64,000 nt of DNA, taken from positions 1-64,000 of the forward strand of contig CAMDMA010000007.1 in assembly GCA_945902075.1 (NCBI GenBank), written 5' to 3'. The DNA comes from Candidatus Kuenenia stuttgartensis (lineage in GTDB: Bacteria; Planctomycetota; Phycisphaerae; Phycisphaerales; SM1A02). The stretch's first letter is position 1, and each line of letters begins with the position of its first letter. Below, one piece after another: positions 8,377-19,100 of this stretch. The notes beneath the pieces were generated by a model. The model was not told where the DNA came from. It did not search any database and saw nothing but the letters and a program-made list of their open reading frames with translations. The translations under genes were made by a program, and so were the position numbers.

Positions 8377-10706
8377 GATGTGCCTCCGGCCGCTGTTGGT
8401 GAGGGTCGAACAATGTCGACGAGATCACGAATCGTGTCCGCGAATGTGCTGTCTTGAAACGATCCCTTTGTGAGATACGCAGTCGCACCCGCGTCAAGCC
8501 CAGCGATCCGATCTTCCTCGCGATCCTTGTAGCTCACGACGATGACCGGAATCGTCGCAAATCTCGGGTCTGCGCGCAGCGTGCGCACAAAATCAATTCC
8601 ATTCATACGCGGCATATCGATATCACTGACAACCAGGTCAAACGCGCCATCACGCAGCGTGTGCCAACCGTCAAGGCCATCCACCGCAGTCTCCACCTCG
8701 AAGCCCATGCGAACGAGAAGCTGCCTTTCCACTTCGCGCACTGTCGCTGAGTCGTCGACGACAAGAGCGCGACTCGCGCGTTGAGTCTGGGCTGTAATTG
8801 CGCGCTGAGCGCCACGGAGGCGACCTTCATTCAACGCAAGACGGACAGACTGGAGCACATCCTCGCTATCAACGACGAGTACCGGCTCGCCGCTCTCGCG
8901 TACTGCTGCCGCCGAAAGAAACGCGACCTTCCCAAGCCGAGGGTCGAGCGCACGCACGACGAGATCTTCCTCACCGACCAGCGCATCAACCGCAAATCCG
9001 TAGCGCTCCTCACCCGATCCGAGGACAACGATGTGCTCGCGTTCACCAACTCGTCGTGCATCACCGAGAAGAAGTACGCGAGCCGCATCCACGACACCGA
9101 TCGACGTACCGTCGAGGACAAATTGACTTCGACCAGCCACCATCGTGATCGCCCCGCTGTCTGGCTGCACCACGCGATCAATACGCGCGAGCGGGAAAGC
9201 GAGTGTTTCGCCGGCAACATCGACAAGCAATGCGCGAATGACAGAGAGTGTGATCGGAAGATCGAGTTCAAACACCGTGCCTCGACCGAGTTCACTTTCA
9301 ATCCGCGCAACTCCACCGATTTCACGTGCAGTTGACTGAACAACATCAAGTCCAACACCACGTCCCGAGATCTCTGTCACCTTCTGCGCGGTCGAAAATC
9401 CAGGAAGGAAGAGAAACTCAAGGAGCTCTTGACGATCCATCGTTGCGGCCATTTCCGACGTCGCGAGCGCGCGGCGAACAATTCGATCGCGGAGCGCGTC
9501 AAGATCGATACCACGGCCATCATCGCTGACGCGGATGCGTAACTGCCCCGCGTGATGGCGAGCCTCGACGCGCAGCACCGACTGCGGATTCTTGCCCTGC
9601 GCGCGCCGTTCGTCTGGCATCTCGACGCCATGGTCAAGTGCATTGCGGAGCATGTGATTCAGCGGCGCGTCAAGTCGAGCGAGAATGTCTCGATCAACCG
9701 GTACTGATTCACCCACAATCTCTATGCGCGCCTCTTTTCCCAATTGTCGCGCGAGATCACGCACGGTGCGCGAGAGCGACGCCGTGGCATCTGAAAATGG
9801 ACGCATTCGGCTCGAAAGCACCTCGTGATATAGCTGCGTCGAAGTCTCTTCACCTCGTCGAATCGCATTCTCAACCGTCAAAAGGTGTGTCACAACGCGG
9901 GCGCTTCCTTGCTCGACGAGGGTACGCGCGGGCCGCACAACCTCGGAGTCGATGCCGAGACGTCGCAACTCGACACGCACGCGATCGAGTTCGTCCTCAA
10001 GGCGGATCAACTGACGCTTGAGCTCGACAGCTTCGCCTCGAATCGCGCCAAGCCGTCGCGATTCGAGCATGGTTTCGCCGGCGAGTTGTAGCAACCGATC
10101 AAGTTTTTCAGCGGTCACACGGACCGTCGTCGCGCGCGCGGCTGCCACAATTGGCACATGCGCTGGCGATTCAGCGCGTGGCTCCTCACTTCGTGGCCGC
10201 TCAACCGCGGCGAGTGACAGGGGCTCGTCTCCTTCCGGCTGGGCTTCGATTTGGGCAACCGGTTGCGGCAACTGCGGTTCAGCGGCCTTCGTTGAGGAAG
10301 ATGCAACGATTGGCACGGGTGACTTCAGTGCTTCCGCCAACGCGGCGACGACTGCGTCGTTGTCCGCGCTCCACGCCGCGACCGCGCCCTCCTCGATCCG
10401 AGCAAGTGATGCGAGCAGGTCGGTGCCCTTGAGCAGTTGATCAATCCGCGCGGCGGTGATCGACTCACGCCCTTTCTGCATCGCAACCAGCACATCCTCC
10501 ATGGCGTGCGAGAGGCGAACCGCGATATCGAGTCCGATCACACGCGCGGCACCCTTGATCGAATGGGCCGCGCGCATCAGCGGCTCAACAGTCGAAGGAT
10601 TACTCGTGCCCTCAAGGAGCACCAGCCCTTCACTGAGTGCCGCCGCATGCATCTCTGCCTCGCCGCGGAAAAGTTCGTAAAGAGAAAATCCGCCGAGGTC
10701 ACTCAT
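8373..10706 (-). CDS. CheA-type hybrid histidine kinase with C-terminal receiver (WspE-like)
   Basis: A 777-residue protein. It has an N-terminal HPt domain with the phosphorylated His48 in AAHSIKGAARV, then a Pro/Ala-rich linker, a dimerisation region, and a CheA-type ATPase (LNHMLRNALDHGVE, RVSDDGRGID, and GRGVGLDVV in the G box). A CheW-like domain and a receiver with phosphoacceptor Asp in VVSDIDMPRMNG near residue 695 follow. The CheA-REC fusion is the hallmark of WspE and other alternative-function chemosensory kinases. It would phosphorylate both the CheB-like protein and the phosphatase response regulator. It overlaps neighbours by 4 bases at both ends, implying translational coupling. 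Confidence 0.94.
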   Translation of the reverse strand: MSDLGGFSLYELFRGEAEMHAAALSEGLVLLEGTSNPSTVEPLMRAAHSIKGAARVIGLDIAVRLSHAMEDVLVAMQKGRESITAARIDQLLKGTDLLASLARIEEGAVAAWSADNDAVVAALAEALKSPVPIVASSSTKAAEPQLPQPVAQIEAQPEGDEPLSLAAVERPRSEEPRAESPAHVPIVAAARATTVRVTAEKLDRLLQLAGETMLESRRLGAIRGEAVELKRQLIRLEDELDRVRVELRRLGIDSEVVRPARTLVEQGSARVVTHLLTVENAIRRGEETSTQLYHEVLSSRMRPFSDATASLSRTVRDLARQLGKEARIEIVGESVPVDRDILARLDAPLNHMLRNALDHGVEMPDERRAQGKNPQSVLRVEARHHAGQLRIRVSDDGRGIDLDALRDRIVRRALATSEMAATMDRQELLEFLFLPGFSTAQKVTEISGRGVGLDVVQSTAREIGGVARIESELGRGTVFELDLPITLSVIRALLVDVAGETLAFPLARIDRVVQPDSGAITMVAGRSQFVLDGTSIGVVDAARVLLLGDARRVGEREHIVVLGSGEERYGFAVDALVGEEDLVVRALDPRLGKVAFLSAAAVRESGEPVLVVDSEDVLQSVRLALNEGRLRGAQRAITAQTQRASRALVVDDSATVREVERQLLVRMGFEVETAVDGLDGWHTLRDGAFDLVVSDIDMPRMNGIDFVRTLRADPRFATIPVIVVSYKDREEDRIAGLDAGATAYLTKGSFQDSTFADTIRDLVDIVRPSPTAAGGTS

Positions 10707-11329
10707 GCGAGGCTCCTCGCGAATCGCGCAGCAAGTTTCGTCGCGTCCAGAACCGTCACCAGTCGCTCGGCGCCTTCATCATCGACAAGATGCACGAGAT
10801 TCGCTGCACAACCATCAGCTGCGTGACGAACAGTGGTCGGCGGCGAGAGCAACGTAGATTCATCGATTCGGCGAACGCCGTCTACCGCATCTACAGCGAA
10901 GGCCCAGCGGTCAGCCACCGGACCGATCACGAGAAAGTGCGTCTGTTGCTGGCCTTCAACAATGCCAAGAGCCGCGCCGATGCGTGCAACGATCGTGAGT
11001 TCGCCGCCAATGTTGGCAATCCCCGCGAAAATATCGTTGGTTCGATGAGGGACGCGGCGAATCGTCGAGACACGAACAACGCGGTGCGCGTCCTCAGCTT
11101 CGATCGCGAGCTGTTCGTCGCCCACGCGGAATACAAGAATACTGCGCGTTCGACCACCACGGCGGTCGTTTCGCATCGCAACGAGTTCTGTGTTTGCTAT
11201 CAACTCTTCTGCTGGAAGTGGTCGATCGAGGAGTGCACGCATACGTGCGACATCCCTCTCAGCGCGCACCGACAACGCTGTATCTGCTGAAGTTTCGACG
11301 TGCGAAGAAAGTTTGCTGGCGTCAGTCAT
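10703..11329 (-). CDS. CheW-like coupling protein (WspD position)
   Basis: A 208-residue CheW-domain protein with an N-terminal extension of about 60 residues (RDVARMRALLDRPLPAEEL) ahead of a core beginning near SILVFRVGDEQLAI. A similar extension is a feature of WspD. The core has the expected IRRVPH, GIANIGGELTIV and HLVDDEG segments. It should bridge the receptor and kinase in a signalling array. The start ATG is 42 bases after the CheR stop and the end overlaps the kinase start (ATGA). Having two CheW proteins in one operon matches wsp gene content. Confidence 0.85.
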   Translation of the reverse strand: MTDASKLSSHVETSADTALSVRAERDVARMRALLDRPLPAEELIANTELVAMRNDRRGGRTRSILVFRVGDEQLAIEAEDAHRVVRVSTIRRVPHRTNDIFAGIANIGGELTIVARIGAALGIVEGQQQTHFLVIGPVADRWAFAVDAVDGVRRIDESTLLSPPTTVRHAADGCAANLVHLVDDEGAERLVTVLDATKLAARFARSLA

Positions 11330-11371
11330 GCGATTTTTCCTGCGTTCGTGCCAGCTATCGTTGAGGGCAGA

Positions 11372-12640
11372 CTAGCACGCATCGGCGCCGTCGCCTTTAC
11401 TCGTGCGATCGCCTCGTTCAAGATGTGCGCGCAGCGCACGCTGCCGCAGTCGTTTCGCATCGGAATGCGCACCCCGGCGTTCGGCAAGCCGCGCGGCGAT
11501 GAGGAGCGCAGCTTCGCATACGCGATCGAGATATATCGCGCGAACTGCCGCTCGTTCCGCGGCCGCGAAGTCGCCAACCGTTTCGAGTTCGAGTGCACGG
11601 GCGACGTGCTTCGCAGGATCGATTGCCGCTTCGGGGATCGGGATCGGGCTCGCGCACGCGAGTGGTACTGGGTGCGGCGTCGAACTCGAAGTCGATCGCG
11701 GTAGCGGGGGCACAGATGGCGAGAGATGTGAGTTTCTCAGCTCCGTAATCGCAGATGGAACCTCCACGCGCTGCGGGGCTGAGGAAGCTGTGGGTGGAAT
11801 CGGATCGCGGGTCAACGCAAAGACGTTCGCTGCTGCCGTTGGAGCCAGTCCCGTCGCTTGGGATGCAGCGTGTGATTCCGCGTGACCAACGAGGAGCACG
11901 CCCTGTTGCGCAAGAATCTTTAGAAGACCTGTGAAGACGCGGACGCGCACATCTTCATCGAGGTATATCGCAACATTTCGAAACACAATGACGTCGAACA
12001 AATCTCCGCGATCCAGAGCCGTGTCGATCGTCGATGCCGCAGTCGTGGGCTCTGCACGGATATGACGGAGAATCGCCGCCGATGCTCGCATGTATCCTTC
12101 CGACTCGGTGAAGTGCGGCGCTGCCCACGTCGGAATCCCGCCTCGAACGTGCATCCCACCGAAACGCGGCTCCGTCGCAAACAGCGCCGCATTACGATCG
12201 GTGGCAAGAATGTCGACGGCGCGTGCGCTTCCTGCTCCATCGATGAGTGCTGCGGCGATAGAGACTGGTTCACACCACCCGCCGCTTCCGACGATCAGAG
12301 CGCGCAGTACGGTTGCGTTCGAGTTTCGGGCAAATTCCCGCAGAAAACTGCAGGATTCCGGGTATCGAAACAACCATGTCTCCGGCGGCGAGAAAAGCGC
12401 CTCAAGCCTCGCGTACTCGCTTGGATCAGCCTCGATACGCCGCGCGCAGGCGAAGAGGTCCCGAAGCCCTAGTTCGGCTGTGCGGGTCGCGAGATACGAC
12501 CACACGCGTTCTGATGAGAGCATCGCAACTGAGAATCCGCTCTGGCGTTGGAGTCGCACGAGCAAACTCGCCGTTTCCGCGCTGTGACTCGTGGCCGCTT
12601 CGCGTTTGCGCCAATCTTCTCCAGCGGGTCGCTCGTTCAC
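11372..12640 (-). CDS. CheR-type receptor methyltransferase with C-terminal TPR-like region (WspC-like)
   Basis: A 422-residue protein. The first 270 residues form a CheR SAM-dependent methyltransferase: PPETWLFRYPESCSFL, a SAM-loop-like ALIVGSGGWCEPVSIAAAL, and DVIVFRNVAIYLDEDVR. A low-complexity Ser/Pro linker (about 275-335) leads to an Ala-rich helical tail (RALELETVGDFAAAERAAV and RLAERRGAHSDAKRL) that looks like a TPR pair. CheR-TPR is the architecture of WspC. It would methylate glutamates on the operon's receptor. It overlaps the upstream CheW gene by 4 bases. Confidence 0.88.
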   Translation of the reverse strand: MNERPAGEDWRKREAATSHSAETASLLVRLQRQSGFSVAMLSSERVWSYLATRTAELGLRDLFACARRIEADPSEYARLEALFSPPETWLFRYPESCSFLREFARNSNATVLRALIVGSGGWCEPVSIAAALIDGAGSARAVDILATDRNAALFATEPRFGGMHVRGGIPTWAAPHFTESEGYMRASAAILRHIRAEPTTAASTIDTALDRGDLFDVIVFRNVAIYLDEDVRVRVFTGLLKILAQQGVLLVGHAESHAASQATGLAPTAAANVFALTRDPIPPTASSAPQRVEVPSAITELRNSHLSPSVPPLPRSTSSSTPHPVPLACASPIPIPEAAIDPAKHVARALELETVGDFAAAERAAVRAIYLDRVCEAALLIAARLAERRGAHSDAKRLRQRALRAHLERGDRTSKGDGADAC

Positions 12641-13107
12641 GGCTCTGCGCGTGCCGGCAGCTGACGCAGCGCGGCATCGCCCTCAAGAAGTCTGCGACAA
12701 CGCAAGAGTTGCACCATCCCATTGGCATCAGCGATCGTTGGCCCAAGATGCGGCGCACCTGCAAACGAAAATCCTTCGTGTGTTCCCGTTTGTGAAAAGT
12801 CGCGATCACCAAGTCCAAGCACCTCGGGCACCAAGAGACCAACTTTGGTCGCGCTCCCTTCAAAGAGCTCTGCCTCGAGAGAGAGCACGACGATCCGCGA
12901 GCCGAGCCGAAGTGATGCTGGCGTGTTATCCACGATGACCGAAAGATCAACGAGCGGCACGAGTGCACCGTGCAAGTTGAAAAGTCCAAGCAGCCACTTC
13001 GGACCAGTGCCCGCTGGTCGATGGTCAACGACCGGAAGAACCTCGCTGATCTCGCGGCAATCAAGGGCAAAACGCCGACCTCCCACCATGAGAAAGAGTA
13101 CCTGCAT
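12637..13107 (-). CDS. CheW-like coupling protein (WspB position)
   Basis: A single CheW domain of 156 residues. The start is placed at the ATG at 13107 because it overlaps the receptor stop codon in a TGATG junction and is followed at once by the domain (VLFLMVGGRRFALDCREISEVLP). A frame extended to 13134 would add nine unrelated residues. Core motifs include WLLGLFNLHGALVPLVDLSV and VVLSLEAELF. It would link the receptor to the CheA-REC kinase. Confidence 0.88.
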   Translation of the reverse strand: MQVLFLMVGGRRFALDCREISEVLPVVDHRPAGTGPKWLLGLFNLHGALVPLVDLSVIVDNTPASLRLGSRIVVLSLEAELFEGSATKVGLLVPEVLGLGDRDFSQTGTHEGFSFAGAPHLGPTIADANGMVQLLRCRRLLEGDAALRQLPARAEP

Positions 13108-15212
13108 CAGCGTCCATCTCCTGAGTTTGGACACGATGCGCTGCCCTCAACGGTCGGAGCTGACACATGAAACCGTGCAACGGCGTCCTGCAACACTGCG
13201 ATTGCGTGCGCGAGTTCCTCGGCGACACGACCAAACTCGGCGACGCTCGCCGCCGTTTGCTGCGCGCCCTCCGCAACCTGCCGCACTGCACCCTCGATTT
13301 GAACGACGCCTAAAGACTGAGCGGCCATCCCCCGTTGCACATCCGAAAAACCATCCACCGCTGCATTCATCTCCCCGATGATGCCGCCGAGATCATTGGC
13401 AACGCGCTGTACATCGGCAGTTCCTCCGCGCATTTCGCTCGTGAAACGCGCCATTTCCTGAACGCCCGACGCGACTGCTTCCTGCATCTGACGCACGATG
13501 CGCTCAATATCAAGCGTGGCTGATGCGGTCTGGTCTGCAAGTCGGCGAATCTCGCGCGCCACCACTAAGAATCCGAGACCGGCGTCGCCCGCCTTCTCCG
13601 CTTCGATCGCAGCGTTGACCGACAGGAGATTGGTCTGCTCAGCGACCTTGGTGATCGTGACAACGACGGTGTTAATCGCCGCCGCTTTTTCCGTGATAAC
13701 TTGAAGTCGATCACCAATCTCGCTGGTCGCGCCATCAAGCCGCGTCATCGTGACCGACATCGTATCGAGACTGTCGCGACCCGCGCTTGCTGATCCGGCC
13801 GTCCGCCGCGCACCCGCATCGACCGATTCAACCGTGCGAAGCAGTTCCGCGCCGGTTGCGGAAATCTCGCGAATAGCAGCCGCGATCTGTGCCGTCGATC
13901 CACCGAACGCGCCCACGGTCGCGCCCTGTTGGCGACTGGTCGCTGCGAGTTCGACGCTTGTCGCCGCGAGCCGAGTTGACGCCGAACGCACGCTGCCAAC
14001 GATCCCAGCGAGATCGTCATTCATCCGACCCATTGCGCGAACGAGTTCTGCACTTTCATCGCTTCCTCGAACGTCAGCGATCACGTGAGACAGATCGCCT
14101 GACGCGATGCGCTCGGCGGCGAGCTGCGCAGCCCGCACGCGACGGCTGATACCTATCGCCCCGACAGAGAGCAGACCGACAACGATCGCGATGCCAGAGA
14201 TCGCGGTGACAGTGTTCACAAAGAAGAGTCCAGAAAGTTCAGCCGCGACGGCGCTCGTTGGCTTCCGGAGCACGAGCCGCCATTCGCCGGTTGGGATCAT
14301 GGCCGACACGAAATAGCACTCTTCGCTCGACTCAGGATCGATGCGCTTTTCGACAAGCACACCTTGCTTCGGGATCGCACGAAAGACATCGCCAAGCGAA
14401 GACTTCGCGATCGGCGTGGTGCGGAGGCGCGTGCCGTCGGTCGCGTCGGTGGTCGCGGCGACAAACAAACCGCGTGTCTCAAGGAACATGTCTGCGCCAA
14501 GTTGCTGAGCGATCTCCGCGAGCCGCTGCTGGACCTCCGTAAGTGCCACGTCGAGCCCAGCAACGCCCGCAAATCGACCGTCGATTACGATCGGAATGAC
14601 TGTCTCGATGATGTCGGTGCCGAGATACTCATACGGCTTGGTCAACACCGGATCTGCAACACCCGATCGCTCGAATCGCGCTTTGGGAAAGCGATACCAA
14701 AGGTCCGCGTCATCTGAGACCTCTTGCAACGGCTCGAGCCGAAACCCGCCTGATGCGTTGGGGTCGCGCTTGTAGTAGGGATAGAAGCGTCCTCCCTCAC
14801 CGAGTGCGTTTGCAGGCACTCCGGGCTGCGCGCCCGCCGCGTCGTTGCCATCGGCGTTTGGCTCGTACCCCACATACGCGGCGTACACATTCGGGCTCGC
14901 GTTCAAAATGCTCTCAAGAAAACGCAAGGTGTCCGCGCGACGGCCAAACTGACCAGACTCTTGTGAAAGCACCATCATCCGCACGAGTCGCACCGTCGCC
15001 TCATTCCGGAGATTGATCTCCTTGGCGGCGAGTTCAGTTGCGTTGCGTAGGTCGCGCTCAAGGCTTGCGCTGAGCCCATCCCAGGCGCGGTAGCTATTTA
15101 GTCCGACGACCGCGAGGACAACGAGTGCCGAAGGCAAAACGCCAAAGAGCATGCTGCGGCCAAGCAGCGATTGATGAAAGGCAACCGTCGAGGTCGGTAC
15201 CGGAGAGGACAT
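13107..15212 (-). CDS. Methyl-accepting chemotaxis protein with large extracytoplasmic sensor (WspA-like)
   Basis: Starting at the ATG at 15212 the protein has 701 residues. It has a first membrane segment near residues 20-40 ([18 protein letters not shown]), then a dCache-like sensor of about 270 residues ([37 protein letters not shown]). A second membrane segment ([20 protein letters not shown]), a HAMP domain and a cytoplasmic signalling domain follow. Its hairpin tip ([20 protein letters not shown], then [14 protein letters not shown]) closely resembles WspA. The sensor should bind a small ligand or sense a surface or envelope cue. An upstream in-frame ATG at 15257 would overlap the preceding gene. 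Confidence 0.92.
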   Translation of the reverse strand: MSSPVPTSTVAFHQSLLGRSMLFGVLPSALVVLAVVGLNSYRAWDGLSASLERDLRNATELAAKEINLRNEATVRLVRMMVLSQESGQFGRRADTLRFLESILNASPNVYAAYVGYEPNADGNDAAGAQPGVPANALGEGGRFYPYYKRDPNASGGFRLEPLQEVSDDADLWYRFPKARFERSGVADPVLTKPYEYLGTDIIETVIPIVIDGRFAGVAGLDVALTEVQQRLAEIAQQLGADMFLETRGLFVAATTDATDGTRLRTTPIAKSSLGDVFRAIPKQGVLVEKRIDPESSEECYFVSAMIPTGEWRLVLRKPTSAVAAELSGLFFVNTVTAISGIAIVVGLLSVGAIGISRRVRAAQLAAERIASGDLSHVIADVRGSDESAELVRAMGRMNDDLAGIVGSVRSASTRLAATSVELAATSRQQGATVGAFGGSTAQIAAAIREISATGAELLRTVESVDAGARRTAGSASAGRDSLDTMSVTMTRLDGATSEIGDRLQVITEKAAAINTVVVTITKVAEQTNLLSVNAAIEAEKAGDAGLGFLVVAREIRRLADQTASATLDIERIVRQMQEAVASGVQEMARFTSEMRGGTADVQRVANDLGGIIGEMNAAVDGFSDVQRGMAAQSLGVVQIEGAVRQVAEGAQQTAASVAEFGRVAEELAHAIAVLQDAVARFHVSAPTVEGSASCPNSGDGR

Positions 15213-15237
15213 CAGAGCACTGTAACAGCGCGCACGA

Positions 15238-15996
15238 TCAATCCGTCTCGGGATCATCGCTCCAACGGATCTCGAGCCGACGCGCGCGCGAGTGCTCAGG
15301 AAGCAGAGCGCGGATCATTTCTGCGACGGTCGCGCGAGCCTTCTCGCGGACCTCAAACATCGCGACATCGCTCGACGCCTCTCGCACCACCGCAGCCCGG
15401 ATTGTGCCAATTGCGAGTTTTTCCGCTGCGTCATCGCCGACAAGATGGTCAACCCAGTCACGATCGACCTCGCGTGCCACGCGCGTCCAATCGCTCTGCA
15501 CCTCCACCAGCGTCTCGTCCACCCGCGGTGGTGGGAGCGTGACGATCCATCCATCCCCGGTGTGTTCCGCTCGAATATCGGATTTGAACGCGTCGAGCGG
15601 TACGATGTACTGCACGACGTTCTGTGGCACAAGGAGTTCGACCTTGGTACGACCCAATTCCACCCGCCATCCCGGACCATAAGGGACAAGCCACGGCCGG
15701 ATGGTTGCCTCCGTTGGAACGCTGGCCTCAACACGTACGGCGATTTCGCGCGTCGCAACCCGAAGCGCAGGTGCTTCACAGAGCTTTCCGAGCGCGCTGA
15801 AAATCACTGGGCGGGGGCCAGGCCTAGAGAATCCATCGAACACCACGAACACCACAACTGCAACGACAATTGCGAGCAGTGCGGCCCCAATCGCAAATGT
15901 TCCACCGCCGAGACAACCAAGTACCGAGAGCCACGGACGACTTGTGGCAAGCGGAGCACCGCGTTCGTCGTTCGACGGGAAGCCAGGGTCGGTCAT
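15238..15996 (-). CDS. Membrane-anchored DUF4230-like protein at the head of the chemosensory operon
   Basis: A 252-residue protein with a single N-terminal membrane anchor (residues about 25-55) and a long extracytoplasmic domain. The domain contains [52 protein letters not shown] and a helical C-terminus with [15 protein letters not shown]. The strand pattern and VPLDAF-like segment suggest DUF4230, a domain of unknown function, but this is not certain. It ends 25 bases before the receptor start on the same strand, so it may be the first gene of the wsp-like transcription unit. Confidence 0.55.
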   Translation of the reverse strand: MTDPGFPSNDERGAPLATSRPWLSVLGCLGGGTFAIGAALLAIVVAVVVFVVFDGFSRPGPRPVIFSALGKLCEAPALRVATREIAVRVEASVPTEATIRPWLVPYGPGWRVELGRTKVELLVPQNVVQYIVPLDAFKSDIRAEHTGDGWIVTLPPPRVDETLVEVQSDWTRVAREVDRDWVDHLVGDDAAEKLAIGTIRAAVVREASSDVAMFEVREKARATVAEMIRALLPEHSRARRLEIRWSDDPETD

Positions 15997-16061
15997 GTGC
16001 GCATCGTACGACGCCTAGAAACAACTCGTACCGACGCTCGATCTCTTCAGACCGATGCCAG

Positions 16062-16083
16062 AAAACCTCCCGATCGCGGGAGG
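16062..16083 (-). terminator. Rho-independent terminator of the fucose kinase gene
   Basis: On the minus strand a perfect 7-base-pair stem (CCTCCCG, 4-base loop, CGGGAGG) is followed directly by TTTT. It lies about 95 bases past the stop of the bifunctional fucokinase gene and before the DUF4230-like gene, so it separates the two transcription units. Confidence 0.7.
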
Positions 16084-16176
16084 CCTCGATGAGGGTGGTT
16101 TTGCTCGCACCTTTGAGTGCGCTCGAGTCGCTCAGAACAGGCCGCTTGTTTCGCTGCGGAAAATATTGTTTTTCGT

Positions 16177-19100
16177 CTAGAGCACCGCGCATCGAAGGCC
16201 GACAGCGTCGACCTCGAAATCAAAAGCGCGCGCACGGGGGTGTGGCGGATCGCGGCGAATTCTCTCGCGAAGTGTTTCCGCATGGGCCGCGGACTTTGCG
16301 ACGAGCACCATAAATCCGCCTCCACCAGCGCCGGCAAAACTCCAGGCAGAGAGTTCGCGCTTCCAACGCGATGCAAGTTCATCAAACGATCGCGGACAAC
16401 TTCCAGGATCGATCTGTCGCTTGCAGCGCGTGTACTCAGTGAGCTCTGTGAGTATCGCCTCAAGACTCCCCTCGGCGAGTGATATGCGCATGCGCTCTGC
16501 ATTGGACTGCAGCCGCTCCACAGCATCCACCGCAGAAGGAACCTGCAGCAGCCAGTTCCACACGACGTTTTCAAGGATGTTTTTTGCCATGCGCCTCTCA
16601 CCCGTAAAGTAAAGGAGCGCTCGTGACGCGAGCTCCGCGGACAGAGCTTGTGGTACGGCGATTCGCTCAACCTCGGGAAGTTGTAGTGCCCCAGGTGTGG
16701 TCCGAGCAATCTTGAATCCACCGAGCACGCCGCCGACCTGATCCTGCCATCCACCGCGAGTCGAAAGCATCTGCTCGAGCGCGCTCGTCGCCGCAAAGAG
16801 CTCTTTCGGTGAGCGTTCGCGTCCGAAGACGCGGTCGAGACAGTGAATAGTCGCGGCACCGAGGATCGAACTTGTTCCGAGTCCGCTTCCCTTTGGAACA
16901 GCGGAAAAAATGGTGAGCGAAACACTTCCGCCAACAGTTTTCAGCCACTTTCGCAATGGCTTTCGAGGATCTGCTGGTGCCACGCCAGTAAGTACCAGCG
17001 CATTTTCAGCAAGCGACGACCATCGTGTCGGATCGCCACGCTCTGCGAGATCGGTAGTTTCCGTGATCACACGCGTCTCGCCGAGATCGGTGCTCGTGAT
17101 CCGAATCACTGGCTGTTCGCCTCGGCGTGGTTCCTCGAGCTTCGCGACAACTTGGATTGGAAGCTGACCGCGCAGCATCAGTGCGACATTGACCACGCTA
17201 CCGCCGACTTCGTTGCAAATCGGAGGTGTATCACTCCAACCCCCAGCGAGGTCAACACGCACTGGCATCGAGGTCCAGACTGCCTGGTCGTGCAAAATCG
17301 CCGCAGGAATTGGGCGAAGCAGGGGCTCATGTTGTGCGAGTACTGCGTCGCCGATTTCACGGAACGCGCGGGCACGCAGCTCGGGCTCAATGACCAATGA
17401 CTTGCTCTGTGCGAGCTTTGCGGCAACGCGGGCGCGCGTAATCGGATTGGGAAACGCGCTCACAGCCATATCGGGTGCTGCACGATGTGCGAAATCAACT
17501 GCACCCTCGCGCCAAGCAAGAGATTCCGAAGCGTCGGCAATCTCAAGAAGTTCGCGCATTGAATATCGCCGCGCCTTTTTCCATGCAGCGGGTGCCGCTT
17601 GACCCTTCCACATCCAAGACACGCGCACGAGTGGGTCGCGCACCGGTGCAACACACCAAAGCGGTTCATCCCAGAGAGTATGAAGGGCGCCTGAATTTCT
17701 CGACATACTGCTGAGTCGCGCACGGCGCGCGAAGTCCGCGAATGATGTGCCAAAGATTGTCCCACCACGATCTAGAGGTGTTTTAAAGTCGTCGTCGATT
17801 CCGCAAGTGACGAACACCACGCCATGAACTTCGCTCGTCTTGACCGGAATTGAGAAAAGACAAACACCGTGCGGCAGCTGAATGCGCGGGCTCGTCCATG
17901 CAGGATGGAGCGATGTGACAATGTTCTCTCCGCCGAGGTCGAATCTGCATCGAGGAACCGCATCAAGAACAGCGCGACCGGTCCGAACGCGCAGAGATTC
18001 AAGCGCGCTATCGAGTACAAGCGCATCACCGCAACCAACTGTCGACTTAGGTGCGATTGGATGAGACTCTGCACGCACACCAAAGCGTGCGATTGCTGCG
18101 CGTGGACCAACAAGCGCATCGAGCATTTCGCGCATCGAGCCGATGTGGAGAAATTCTCCAACGCTTGCGACTTGCGCTCGGAACGCCGTCGTCCGCATGG
18201 CGTCGAAAAAGGGTGCGAGCACCGCAGAAAGTGGAGCGCCCACCATGTCGAGGTACGCTTCACGCGACGCCAAGCGCGGTAGTGCACAGAGAATCTCGCG
18301 ATAGAGGTCGACCGGCGGAATCGCCGCGCGGCTTGCGCGTTCGGCAAGCCCTCCTCGTCGCATCTGCACGGCGCCGCGTTCGAGCGTGACACCGGATGCC
18401 GCGAGAAGCGCGGCGATCGCACGCGCATCGAATGACAACAAACCAGTGTCGACGAGCGCGGTACCGTCCTTCGCAAGCGCACCGGCGGCGACAAGGTCAT
18501 CGTGCGTCGGCTTCTGAAGAAAGGCTTGCACTTCGCTTTCCCCGCGCCGCAGTACGAAAACTCCATGGCGTCGCGCACGGACCTCGTCTGCCCGCTGCGC
18601 AACGCCAACAACACCAGGGCCATCAATTCGGATAGGTGTCTGACGAATCCCGAGGACTGCGTCTCCGGCTGCCACAAGCAGCTCGCCGCCCGCTCGTGGT
18701 GGTAGGGACAGCAAGTCATCGACAAGCAAATCAAACATCGCGCCACAGCGAAATCCTGGCGCGCGCATCGGTAGTGTGGCAAACAATTTTCCCTCGACGG
18801 CATACATCGGAAGCCGCCGCGAATCACCGCCTGAGTGCAGCATGAGAATGCGTGTCTCTGCAAAGAGATTCGCAAGATTTTGCGTTGTAGACCCCGCAAA
18901 AATATCATTCAGTGATTTCAGACTCCGTCCATCGCGTATCGACTTCGTGCGAATCGCTTCACTCTTGATCGTGACGAGTTTGCGCGCGACCTCGACGAGC
19001 GCAAGCACCGTTGCTGCGCCCGAACCAATTCGCGCATCGCACGCATCGGCAACGACGAGCATCCGACAACCAGCAGGAAGCGCCCCTGAAGTAACTCGCT

